64,000 nt of DNA from UBA1715 sp964346725 (GTDB taxonomy: Bacteria > Bacteroidota > Bacteroidia > Bacteroidales > UBA1715): positions 10,040 through 74,039 of the forward strand of contig CAYFVM010000007.1 of the NCBI GenBank assembly GCA_964346725.1, written 5' to 3'. A program made the translations under genes and the position numbers. Below the pieces are notes generated by a model, which worked only from the letters and a program-made list of their open reading frames with translations, did not search any database and was not told where the DNA came from. Below are positions 26,806-35,123 of the stretch, piece after piece (position 1 is the stretch's first letter; every line of letters begins with the position of its first letter).

Positions 26806-27771
26806 ATGGAAAGAACAATAAGTATGATAGGAAGACATTTGATTCGAATAAAAGTCTTGCAAATTTTGTATGCCTATCATAAGGAGGAAAAACCCGATTT
26901 TGAAGTGTTTTACAAAGAATTGGAGTTTAGTTTAAAAAAATCCTACGAACAATATCTTATGTTCTTAGAAATATTGGCAGAATTGCGTAATTACGCAGAA
27001 TTGCGCATTACACAAATTCAAGACCGTAAGTTGAAAAATGAAAAAGAATGGCGTCGTTTGGTGCGTCTATCTAACAATAGAGTATTTTTACAACTTGAAA
27101 ACAATCCCCAATACAAATCTTTAGTTTCGTCAATGAAAATTTCGTTGATGAATTATCAACCAGCGTTCAAGGAAATTTTCAAGACAATCATTGATTCTGA
27201 ATTTTACGCAGAATATTTAGCACAAGAAGATTCGTATCAAGCCGACAAACAGTTGGTTCGTACTGCACTTTTAAATGTGGTTGCAGAAACAGAATCATTG
27301 TTTGATTCGTTTGAAGAATATTCAATATTCTGGAATGATGACATAGACAACTCTATTTCTATGGTGGATAAAACCATTAAGAATTTTGAAGAAAAAAAAC
27401 AAGATGGAGGAGATATACTTCCCATGTTTGCTGATAACGAAACTCATGATTTTGGTTATAAATTGTTTACCCAAGCCGTGAAACAGTGGGATGAGATAAA
27501 TCAGTATATTGATAAAAACCTCAAGAATTGGAAGCAAGAGCGCGTTGCAGAATTGGATATTGTGATTATGCAATTAGCAATTACAGAAATGATTGTGTTT
27601 AAAGAAATTCCAATTCCGGTTACGATGAACGAATATATAGAATTGGCCAAATGGTATAGTACAAGCAAAAGTGGTCAGTTTGTAAACGGAATTATGTATA
27701 AAGTTGCCGAAGATTTAAAGAAAGAAGGCATTATTAAAAAAGTTGGACGAGGTTTAATTGAAAAACAATGA
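26806..27771 (+). CDS. nusB: transcription antitermination factor NusB
   Basis: NusB binds boxA RNA with S10 in rRNA antitermination. The 321 aa protein is about twice as long as proteobacterial NusB, which is usual in Bacteroidetes: a family-specific N-terminal region (IGRHLIRIKVLQILYAYH at the start) precedes the NusB fold, whose end is recognisable in LDIVIMQLAITEMIVFKEIPIPVTMNEYIELAKWYST. The start may instead be the ATG at 26824, since related proteins begin with a short M-x-R-x-LIRIK sequence. The stop overlaps the following lipoprotein start by 4 nt. Confidence 0.88.
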   Translation: MERTISMIGRHLIRIKVLQILYAYHKEEKPDFEVFYKELEFSLKKSYEQYLMFLEILAELRNYAELRITQIQDRKLKNEKEWRRLVRLSNNRVFLQLENNPQYKSLVSSMKISLMNYQPAFKEIFKTIIDSEFYAEYLAQEDSYQADKQLVRTALLNVVAETESLFDSFEEYSIFWNDDIDNSISMVDKTIKNFEEKKQDGGDILPMFADNETHDFGYKLFTQAVKQWDEINQYIDKNLKNWKQERVAELDIVIMQLAITEMIVFKEIPIPVTMNEYIELAKWYSTSKSGQFVNGIMYKVAEDLKKEGIIKKVGRGLIEKQ

Positions 27772-28184
27772 AACGAACAATTCTTTTTTCCATAATTGCT
27801 ATGGGACTTTGCGCTGCGTGCAACACGAAGAGTTCAGAAACTAAAACATCAGTATCTACTGATACGTTGACAAGCATAAAGTTTGAAAGCAAAACGTATG
27901 CTTTTGGTCGAGTTGTACAGGGGCAAGTGGTGGAGCATACATTCTTTTTTACCAACACCGGTTCTGTAAATCTTGAGATACAAGAAGTTGATGCTGCGTG
28001 TGGTTGTACCACTCCTGAATGGACAAAAGAACCTGTAAAACCAGGAGAGAAAGGGAAAATTAGAGTGAAATTTGATACACAACATCAAAGTCTAGGTAAT
28101 AAAACTAAACAAGTTGCTGTATATTCAAACACAATACCTTCTCGGAACTTGTTGCAGTTTTCTGCTCAAGTTGTAGGTGAGTAA
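27768..28184 (+). CDS. DUF1573 lipoprotein (second of two)
   Basis: The 138 aa protein has a lipoprotein signal (lipobox LCAAC) and one DUF1573 domain with VDAACGCTTPEWTKEPVKPGEKG, closely resembling the protein at 4270-4782 in its core. Its start overlaps nusB by 4 nt (ATGA), so it is translationally coupled to a transcription factor gene of unrelated function. It ends 7 bp from the end of the convergent rnfA gene. The role of the family is unknown. Confidence 0.85.
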   Translation: MKRTILFSIIAMGLCAACNTKSSETKTSVSTDTLTSIKFESKTYAFGRVVQGQVVEHTFFFTNTGSVNLEIQEVDAACGCTTPEWTKEPVKPGEKGKIRVKFDTQHQSLGNKTKQVAVYSNTIPSRNLLQFSAQVVGE

Positions 28185-28191
28185 AAATTTA

Positions 28192-28788
28192 CTAAACCAT
28201 TCCAGAAAATCCCATAAAAGCTAAGGCTAACAAGCCTGCAGCAATAAGAGAAATTGGTTTTCCTTCTAAACGTTTTGGTACGTCGGTTATTGCAATTTGT
28301 TCGCGTATTCCAGCAAACAATACTAATGCTAATCCAAATGCCAATGAGTTTGCAAATGCAAATACAATAGCCAAACCAAGAGAGTTTCCGTCTACAAACG
28401 AATATTTTGCTGGCAAATCAAGAGCCAACATTGAGACTCCAAGTACACAACAGTTTGTTGAAATTAAAGGCAAGAAAACGCCTAATGCTTCGTATAGAGA
28501 GTGAGAAACTTTCTTTAGAACGATTTCAACCATTTGCACAAGCCATGCAATAATCAAGATGAAACTGATAGTTTGTAAGAATTCTAGTTCAAGCGGAATT
28601 AATACGTATTGGTTGAGAATGTAGGTTACTAATGTTGATAGTACAATTACAAACATTACAGCTCCCGACATCCCTAAAGCTGTGTTCACTTTGTTTGAAA
28701 CGCCTAAGAAAGGGCAGATTCCTAAAAATTGACTTAAAACTATATTGTTTACAAATACTGCCGATATTATGATAAGAATGTATGCCAT
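28192..28788 (-). CDS. rnfA: Rnf complex subunit RnfA
   Basis: RnfA is an integral membrane subunit of the ion-translocating ferredoxin:NAD+ oxidoreductase. The 198 aa length and six hydrophobic helices are typical. The two cysteine segments SQFLGICPFLG and ISTNCCVLGVS are the sites expected to hold the intramembrane [2Fe-2S] cluster together with RnfE. It is the last gene of the rnfBCDGEA operon, 18 nt after rnfE. Confidence 0.95.
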   Translation of the reverse strand: MAYILIIISAVFVNNIVLSQFLGICPFLGVSNKVNTALGMSGAVMFVIVLSTLVTYILNQYVLIPLELEFLQTISFILIIAWLVQMVEIVLKKVSHSLYEALGVFLPLISTNCCVLGVSMLALDLPAKYSFVDGNSLGLAIVFAFANSLAFGLALVLFAGIREQIAITDVPKRLEGKPISLIAAGLLALAFMGFSGMV

Positions 28789-28806
28789 AGTTCAATATAT
28801 TTTATG

Positions 28807-29391
28807 TTATTTTTTCGGGTTAATGATTGCGATTAAGTATGCCAACACAAGGAAGGCTCCCGGAGGCAATACGAATACCAACATTGTTTTAGGATCTTCC
28901 AAATCAAGTGGATTGTATCCGAAAACCGTACCGGCACCAAGTATTTCACGAATAAGACCGAGTAGCGTAAGAGCCATGGTAAAACCAAGTCCCATACCAA
29001 TACCGTCAAAAATTGAGTCTACAACGCCATTTTTAGAAGCGAATGATTCAGCACGACCTAGAATGATACAGTTTACAACAATCAATGGGATGTATATTCC
29101 TAGTTGTTTGTAAAGAGCGGGAACATACGCTTCCATAAGAAATTGCACTAATGTTACAAATGTCGCAATGATGACAATAAATGCGGGGATTCTTACTTTA
29201 TTTGGTATTAGGTTTTTAAAAAGAGAAATAACAGCATTAGACATGATAAGAACGAACATTGTTGCTATTCCCATACCCAATCCATTTGTGCCCGATGTTG
29301 TAACACCAAGGGTAGGGCACATTCCTAAAAGAAGAACGAAAATCGGGTTTTCCTTTATGATACCTCGTGTTAAGTTACTTATATTTGCCAT
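28807..29391 (-). CDS. rnfE: Rnf complex subunit RnfE
   Basis: RnfE is the membrane subunit paired with RnfA. The 194 aa protein has about six helices, NPIFVLLLGMCPTLGVTTS near the start and VVNCIILGRAESFAS in the middle, the two cysteine motifs that mirror those of RnfA in inverted topology. The order rnfG-rnfE-rnfA is the usual one. Confidence 0.95.
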   Translation of the reverse strand: MANISNLTRGIIKENPIFVLLLGMCPTLGVTTSGTNGLGMGIATMFVLIMSNAVISLFKNLIPNKVRIPAFIVIIATFVTLVQFLMEAYVPALYKQLGIYIPLIVVNCIILGRAESFASKNGVVDSIFDGIGMGLGFTMALTLLGLIREILGAGTVFGYNPLDLEDPKTMLVFVLPPGAFLVLAYLIAIINPKK

Positions 29392-29424
29392 AACATCTTG
29401 TTTTATCAGGTTATAATACTGAGC

Positions 29425-30075
29425 CTATTTATTCATATTCATATTAGCTTCCGTTTTTGTTGCAAAAGTTTTTGCATCAACGTCTGTTTTTGCTTTTTTC
29501 GAAGTTAAATTGCAAAATAGTTTGAAAGCTTTGTTAACCGTGCTACAAAAGGCCCGAGAACTAATTGTTGCAGCTGTTAATGCATCAACATCGCCACCGT
29601 CTTTTTTAACACGTGCTTTTTGAGTATCACAGTTAAATCCAATGAATTGTGAACGGAATTTATCTGCCGTCATTTTGTCGCCAAGTCCTGGAGTTTCCTG
29701 ATGTGCAGTAACAGCTGTGTTGTAAATGGTTCCGTCTGGTTTAAAACCAATCATTACTTCAACTTTTCCACCAAAACCTGAGTTTGTAGAACTTAAAATT
29801 GCATATCCAACAGTATCACCTTGATTTATGGCGGTATATACCATCATTTTTTCGCCTTGATATTCAGGAATCATAACTTCTTGTGCTGTTTCAAGAGGAT
29901 TATTGTCAAATGCAGGAACAACTACAGCAATTGCATCAATTTGTTTTTGCTGTTTTACTTTTGCAATTGGATCGAGAGTAATTTTTTGTACGTACGCAAG
30001 CAATAAGCCAGAAACAAAGGCTATCACAAAGAGTACGATAACCATATTTTTGAGTGATGAAGCTATTTTTGCCAT
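29425..30075 (-). CDS. rnfG: Rnf complex subunit RnfG (FMN-binding)
   Basis: RnfG carries a covalently bound FMN on the periplasmic side and passes electrons within the complex. The 216 aa protein has an N-terminal helix (about 10-28) and an FMN-binding domain. The flavinylation site, usually D-x-x-S/T-G-A-T, reads DALTAATISS here, so the glycine is alanine while the acceptor threonine is kept. The C-terminal 25 residues are a Lys/Thr/Ala-rich tail. It begins 3 nt after rnfD. Confidence 0.93.
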   Translation of the reverse strand: MAKIASSLKNMVIVLFVIAFVSGLLLAYVQKITLDPIAKVKQQKQIDAIAVVVPAFDNNPLETAQEVMIPEYQGEKMMVYTAINQGDTVGYAILSSTNSGFGGKVEVMIGFKPDGTIYNTAVTAHQETPGLGDKMTADKFRSQFIGFNCDTQKARVKKDGGDVDALTAATISSRAFCSTVNKAFKLFCNLTSKKAKTDVDAKTFATKTEANMNMNK

Positions 30076-30078
30076 AGT

Positions 30079-31050
30079 TTATTGTTTTTTTAATCCATAA
30101 TGGCGAGGTTGAATCTTATTGATAAGAGGAACCAACGCATTCATAATTAAGATAGCAAACGACATACCTTCGGGATATGAACCATATTGGCGAATAATGA
30201 TAGTAAGTGCGCCAATACCAATACCGAAAATAATTTTTCCTACACTTGTCATAGGAGATGTTGTGTAGTCTGTTGCCATGAATATAGCACCAAGCATAGA
30301 ACCTCCAGCACAAATCTGGAATAATGGGGTTGCATTAAATTCAGGATTCACAAGGTAAAGAATACCCGAGAAAATGAACATTGTTCCCAAAACACTTACC
30401 GGAATATGCCAAGAAATTGTTTTTGTGAATATGAGATACAAACCTCCTATAAGAAGTGCTATCACTGAAATTTCACCAAGGCTACCACCGATGTTTCCTA
30501 ACAATAAATCTTGTGTAGATGGAAAATCAAGGTCTATAATTGGTTTTTTAGTAGTGATACATTCTTTAAGTAATCCAAGAGGAGTCGCTCCTGTTGTTCC
30601 ATCTACTGCATAGTTTGAAACTTTTGACCATGTTGTCATGTCGGCAGGGAAGGAAATCAATAAGAAAACACGTCCTACAAGTGCGGGGTTGAAAATGTTG
30701 CAACCTATACCACCAAAAGACATTTTTGCAATGCCAATGGCAATTAAACTGCCAATAACAATCATCCAAAGAGGAAGATCGTTAGGAAGGTTAAATGAAA
30801 GCAATACGCCGGTAATAATTGCTGAACAATCTTTGATAGAGCAATCTTTGTTTTTGAAAAGCAAACGATTTATAGCATATTCAAAAGCCAAACATGAAAC
30901 AACGGCAGTGAGCATTGATATTAGTGCAGACAAACCAAATACTGCAAGGGAAAATATAAATGCAGGAATAAGAGCAATCAATACGTTGCGCATCAACTTT
31001 GTGGTGCTCGTATCGGATTGATAATGAGGAGACGGAGAGGTGGTTAACAT
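30079..31050 (-). CDS. rnfD: Rnf complex subunit RnfD
   Basis: RnfD is the large membrane subunit with a covalent FMN. The 323 aa protein has about nine helices, the N-terminal SPHYQSDTSTTKLMRNVLIAL, SFGGIGCNIFNPALVGR, and the flavinylation motif DGTTGATPLG, which fits S/T-G-A-T. The C-terminal part has GAIFMATDYTTSPMT. It lies 5 nt from rnfC and 3 nt from rnfG. Confidence 0.95.
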   Translation of the reverse strand: MLTTSPSPHYQSDTSTTKLMRNVLIALIPAFIFSLAVFGLSALISMLTAVVSCLAFEYAINRLLFKNKDCSIKDCSAIITGVLLSFNLPNDLPLWMIVIGSLIAIGIAKMSFGGIGCNIFNPALVGRVFLLISFPADMTTWSKVSNYAVDGTTGATPLGLLKECITTKKPIIDLDFPSTQDLLLGNIGGSLGEISVIALLIGGLYLIFTKTISWHIPVSVLGTMFIFSGILYLVNPEFNATPLFQICAGGSMLGAIFMATDYTTSPMTSVGKIIFGIGIGALTIIIRQYGSYPEGMSFAILIMNALVPLINKIQPRHYGLKKQ

Positions 31051-31055
31051 ACTCG

Positions 31056-32435
31056 TTATTTTTTTTGTAATTCTGTAGATTTATCGTTTTTACTATCTGT
31101 TGACGCTTTTTGTTCGTTCTTTTGAATTTGTAAAACTTTAGTTTTTCCTAAACGAATATAGTCAAGTAACGGTTTGTATGCCGGACATGAAAAGCTGCAT
31201 GAACCACATTCAAAGCAGTTTAATACATCATGTTCGTTGAGTTGATCATACAATCCTTTTTTTGATAATGTGTAAAGTAAATATGGTTCAAGTCCCATAG
31301 GGCATCCATCAACGCATCGAGCACATCGAATACAGTTTGTTTCTTTTTTTCTGTGAGTTTCTTCAGAGTTCATGCATAGAATTCCCGAAGAACCTTTTGT
31401 GATAGGTATATCAAGTGACATCATTGCTTTTCCCATCATTGGTCCGCCACATATTACTTTGTCTGTGTTTTCAGGAAGTCCGCCAACAAAATCCAGTAAT
31501 GCACTTGCTGGTGTTCCCATACGTACTAAGAGATTCGAAGGCTTTTTGACATCAGTACCGGTAACTGTTACCACGCGTTCAAAAAGCGGTTTGTTTTTCA
31601 CAACAGCTTCATATACGGCAAAGGTTGTAGCCACGTTGCTCACAATTACACCAACCGAAGCCGGTAGTTTACATGAAGGAACTTCGCGTCCAGTAAGAGC
31701 TTGTATTAAATGTTTCTCGCTTCCTTGCGGATATTTTACTTCGAGAGGAACTATTTCTATACCTTGAAAAGTAGATGCTACAGCTTTCATTTGTGCGATA
31801 GCTTCCGGTTTGTTGTTTTCAATACCAACTTTTGCAACCGGCACATTCAATGCTTTTTTCATAATTTCAATGCCTATACAAATTTCTTCCGCTTTTTCAA
31901 GCATTAGAGCATCGTCAGCGGTAAGATATGGCTCGCATTCTACACCATTGATGAGCAAATCTGTAATTGTGTCATCTTTTGATGGGCATAGTTTTATGCA
32001 GAGTGGGAAAGTAGCTCCACCCATACCAACTATACCTGCTTCTTTTACTTTTTCCTTGATTTCTTCAGGGGTGAAATTGATATTTCGAACTGCTTCAGGA
32101 GAACGATCAATTGCTGCTTCCCATTCATCAGTGCCATCAGTTTTGATGATGATAGTTTGTTTCATAAAACCACATACGTCCGGTTTATTATCAATTTTTT
32201 CAACAGTTCCAGAAACGGATGAAAAAATGTTTGCAGAAACAAAACCTACGCTTTCGCCAATTTTTGTACCTACTTTAACCTTGTCGCCAACTGCAACAAC
32301 AGGATTTGCTGGCGCTCCTAGATGTTGTGACATAGGAATGCTAACAAATTCAGGTATGGGAGCTTGTGTTATTTTTTGTCCTTTGGACAACTTATTTTCT
32401 TTTGGGTGTACACCGCCTATTTTAAATGTTTTCAT
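31056..32435 (-). CDS. rnfC: Rnf complex subunit RnfC (NADH-binding, iron-sulphur)
   Basis: RnfC is the peripheral subunit that binds FMN and NAD(H). The 459 aa protein begins with the barrel-sandwich RnfC_N domain (HPKENKLSKGQKI), has GIVGMGGATFPLCIKL for nucleotide binding, the SLBB region, and two [4Fe-4S] motifs, CIRCARCVDGCP and CFECGSCSFSCP. The C-terminal 20 residues are Lys-rich and low complexity. It follows rnfB by 11 nt. Confidence 0.96.
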   Translation of the reverse strand: MKTFKIGGVHPKENKLSKGQKITQAPIPEFVSIPMSQHLGAPANPVVAVGDKVKVGTKIGESVGFVSANIFSSVSGTVEKIDNKPDVCGFMKQTIIIKTDGTDEWEAAIDRSPEAVRNINFTPEEIKEKVKEAGIVGMGGATFPLCIKLCPSKDDTITDLLINGVECEPYLTADDALMLEKAEEICIGIEIMKKALNVPVAKVGIENNKPEAIAQMKAVASTFQGIEIVPLEVKYPQGSEKHLIQALTGREVPSCKLPASVGVIVSNVATTFAVYEAVVKNKPLFERVVTVTGTDVKKPSNLLVRMGTPASALLDFVGGLPENTDKVICGGPMMGKAMMSLDIPITKGSSGILCMNSEETHRKKETNCIRCARCVDGCPMGLEPYLLYTLSKKGLYDQLNEHDVLNCFECGSCSFSCPAYKPLLDYIRLGKTKVLQIQKNEQKASTDSKNDKSTELQKK

Positions 32436-32446
32436 ACGCAGACGAT

Positions 32447-33289
32447 TTAATTGATAGATTCTTCTTTTTTCTTCCGAGTAGGAAAATTTGTTTCAATAAT
32501 GCTACCTGTTGGGCATTCTTCAACGCATTTTCTGCACAATTTGCATTTGTTAGCGTCAATGTATGCCAATGAGTCAGCTATGACAATTGCATCGTTAGCA
32601 CAAACTTTCTGACATTTGCCACATCCAATACAAGCAACGGTACATGCTTTTTTAGCAAGGAATCCTTTGTCTTTGTTTGAACAAGCTACATAGATTTTCA
32701 TGTCTTTTTTGTTTGTCTTACGAATTTCCAATAGTTTCTTTGGACAAGCAGCAACACATTTTCCGCACGCAGTACAAAGAGATGTTTCTATTTCTGGTAA
32801 ATGTGTTTCAGGATTCATTTTCATTGCTCCGAATTGACATGCAGCAACGCAATCGCCAAAACCGGTACAACCAAATGAACAACCTGTGTCTCCAGCATAG
32901 AAATTTGCTGCAAATGCGCATGATGAAATTCCTTCGTATGCTACATGTTTCGTTCTCTTATCACAAGCTCCGGCACAACGCAAAACAGCAACTTGCATGT
33001 CTTTCTTTTGAACAGATTTTCCAAGAAAATTACCAATTGCATCCATCGTTTCGCTACCTGCTACTGAACAATATAAGCCTTCAAGAGTAGGAGATTCAAC
33101 CATTTTTTCGGCTAATTTTCTGCAACCAGGTTGGCCGCATCCACCGCAATTTGCACCTGGAAGCATTGCTTCTACTTCGTCATATAGAGGATTTTCTTCG
33201 ATATAAAACTTCTTCGCAACATAGTATAGCGTTAACCCTACGAATATGCCAATTGCACAAAGAAGGAGAATTGTGTTAAGTATTGTCAT
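32447..33289 (-). CDS. rnfB: Rnf complex subunit RnfB (ferredoxin-type)
   Basis: RnfB is the entry point for electrons from reduced ferredoxin. The 280 aa protein has an N-terminal membrane anchor (about 5-25), the 4Fe-4S cluster motif LPGANCGGCGQPGC, and several ferredoxin motifs, including CTACGKCVAACP, CIGCGKCQKVCA and CKLCRKCVEECP. A further Cys-rich stretch with GCSFGCTGFGDCVAAC lies in between. It begins 5 nt after rseC. Confidence 0.96.
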   Translation of the reverse strand: MTILNTILLLCAIGIFVGLTLYYVAKKFYIEENPLYDEVEAMLPGANCGGCGQPGCRKLAEKMVESPTLEGLYCSVAGSETMDAIGNFLGKSVQKKDMQVAVLRCAGACDKRTKHVAYEGISSCAFAANFYAGDTGCSFGCTGFGDCVAACQFGAMKMNPETHLPEIETSLCTACGKCVAACPKKLLEIRKTNKKDMKIYVACSNKDKGFLAKKACTVACIGCGKCQKVCANDAIVIADSLAYIDANKCKLCRKCVEECPTGSIIETNFPTRKKKEESIN

Positions 33290-33294
33290 AAAAT

Positions 33295-33702
33295 TTATTT
33301 TTTTATAGAAAATGAAAATTTACGCTCTATTTTGTCTCTATATTTATGTAACACAAAAAAATGACAAACTAAAAGAGAGATTGCCACCAATGCTGCTATA
33401 AGTTCACTTGTAAATTGTAAACAAATAAAAAGAGATGCTATTAATATAAAAAGCGGTAGTATATAGGCTAATACCACCGCTTTAGTTCCTAATGCCGAAT
33501 CCATTACTACTTGAATTTCATCGCCAATTTGAAGATTTTCTGTTGTTTTTTTGACGTAGACGAGTTTTTCCGACACTTCCGATAATCCACAGATTGTTTT
33601 GGCATGGCAATTTCCACATGATGATTCCGCGCTAATCGCAACCGTAATTGTTTCATCGTTTATACAACGGATAACACCTGTATGCATAATCGAATTGCTC
33701 AT
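33295..33702 (-). CDS. rseC: RseC-type membrane protein (SoxR-reducing system homologue)
   Basis: The 135 aa protein has the RseC/MucC family layout: an N-terminal domain with ISAESSCGNCHAKTICG (cysteines likely for a cluster), followed by two membrane helices at about 72-92 and 97-117. In Bacteroidetes this gene regularly precedes rnfB, which suggests a role in Rnf assembly or function rather than in sigma-E or SoxR control. It begins 10 nt after purA and ends 5 nt before rnfB, so purA may be in the same transcript. Confidence 0.85.
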   Translation of the reverse strand: MSNSIMHTGVIRCINDETITVAISAESSCGNCHAKTICGLSEVSEKLVYVKKTTENLQIGDEIQVVMDSALGTKAVVLAYILPLFILIASLFICLQFTSELIAALVAISLLVCHFFVLHKYRDKIERKFSFSIKK

Positions 33703-33712
33703 ATCTTTGTAT

Positions 33713-34987
33713 TTATCTAAAAATCGTTTTGTCTCTATCTGGTCCTACTGAAACTATTTTAACTGGAACATTTGTTTCTTTTTCAATAAACTCAATGTAT
33801 TCTATTATTTCTTTTGGTAATTCGTTGTAGTTAGATGTGTTCAATTCTTGCTTCCAACCTTTGAATTCTGTATAGATTGGTTCTGCATTTTCCAAATCGT
33901 TTGGCAAGTAATTGATAACAGAGCCTTTATATTTATATGCGGTACAAATTTTTATTGTATCAAATTGGTTCATAACGTCAATTTTCATCATGAATAATTG
34001 GGTTACACCATTGAGCATGATAGCATATTTGAGGGCTACTAAGTCAAGCCAACCACAACGGCGAGAACGACCGGTAGTCGCTCCAAATTCATCTCCGTGT
34101 TTGCGAAGAGATTCTCCGGTTTCATCAAATAGTTCGGTAGGGAATGGGCCACTGCCTACGCGTGTACAATATGCTTTAAATATTCCGAAAACTTCGCCTA
34201 TACGTTGTGGTGCAAGACCAAGTCCGGTGCAAGCTCCAGCTGCTATGGTATTTGATGATGTAACAAACGGATACGAACCGAATTCTATGTCAAGCAATGT
34301 TCCTTGGGCACCTTCGCACAGCATTGTTTTCCCACTATTTATAGCTTCATTGATGTAAAATTCACTATCAATTATTTTTAGTGATTTAATGAGCGCTATA
34401 CCTTCAAACCATTCCTTTTCGTATGCATCAATGTCAAACGAATATGAGTAGTTTTTAAGGATATCTAAGTGAGTTTGTTTGCAGTTTTTGTATTTCGTGT
34501 CAAAATCGTTTAAAATATCTCCAACACGAAGACCTGTTCTTGCAATTTTGTCGGTGTAAGTAGGACCTATACCTTTTTTTGTAGACCCAATTTTATTGTC
34601 ACCTTTTGCATTTTCATACGCTTCGTCTAAAGCTTTGTGAGAAGGTAGGATAAGGTGAGCTCGTGAAGATACAATAAGTCGATCTGTAAAGTTTATGTTT
34701 TGTTTTGCGAGTTTGTCAACTTCTTCTTTGAATATAAAGGGATCTATGACAACACCATTTCCAATAATATTGATGGCATTAGGACGGAAAACACCAGATG
34801 GGATTGTATGTAGCACATGTTTTACATTGTTAAAAACCAATGTGTGACCAGCATTCGGACCACCTTGAAAACGTGCAACTATATCGTATTTAGGAGTTAG
34901 TACATCAACGATTTTTCCTTTCCCTTCGTCTCCCCATTGGAGTCCTAACAAGACATCTGCCTTTTGAGCATTTATTTTTGCATTCAT
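33713..34987 (-). CDS. purA: adenylosuccinate synthetase
   Basis: PurA converts IMP, aspartate and GTP to adenylosuccinate, the first step from IMP to AMP. The 424 aa protein has the P-loop-like GLQWGDEGKGKIVDVL near the start, GPNAGHT, GIGPTYTDK and the TTGRSRRCGWLD segment, all of the PurA family. The region upstream (136 bp) lacks a clear TAnnTTTG element. It is followed by rseC at 10 nt, which implies read-through into the rnf genes. Confidence 0.96.
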   Translation of the reverse strand: MNAKINAQKADVLLGLQWGDEGKGKIVDVLTPKYDIVARFQGGPNAGHTLVFNNVKHVLHTIPSGVFRPNAINIIGNGVVIDPFIFKEEVDKLAKQNINFTDRLIVSSRAHLILPSHKALDEAYENAKGDNKIGSTKKGIGPTYTDKIARTGLRVGDILNDFDTKYKNCKQTHLDILKNYSYSFDIDAYEKEWFEGIALIKSLKIIDSEFYINEAINSGKTMLCEGAQGTLLDIEFGSYPFVTSSNTIAAGACTGLGLAPQRIGEVFGIFKAYCTRVGSGPFPTELFDETGESLRKHGDEFGATTGRSRRCGWLDLVALKYAIMLNGVTQLFMMKIDVMNQFDTIKICTAYKYKGSVINYLPNDLENAEPIYTEFKGWKQELNTSNYNELPKEIIEYIEFIEKETNVPVKIVSVGPDRDKTIFR

Positions 34988-35123
34988 TATTAATTATTAT
35001 TTAGAATATTCAAAAACCACGTAAATATAGATAAAAAACTCTACCAACACTCAATTTTAGAGAAATGTTGATAACTATTTTCTCACTATGTTTTTGTTTA
35101 TTGTTAAAAGTTTTCTTTATATA

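Noticed and set aside
31810..32454. A 214-codon open frame on the + strand opposite rnfC
   Set aside because: It lies wholly antisense to a gene with clear iron-sulphur motifs, has no recognisable domain, and follows from codon bias of rnfC.
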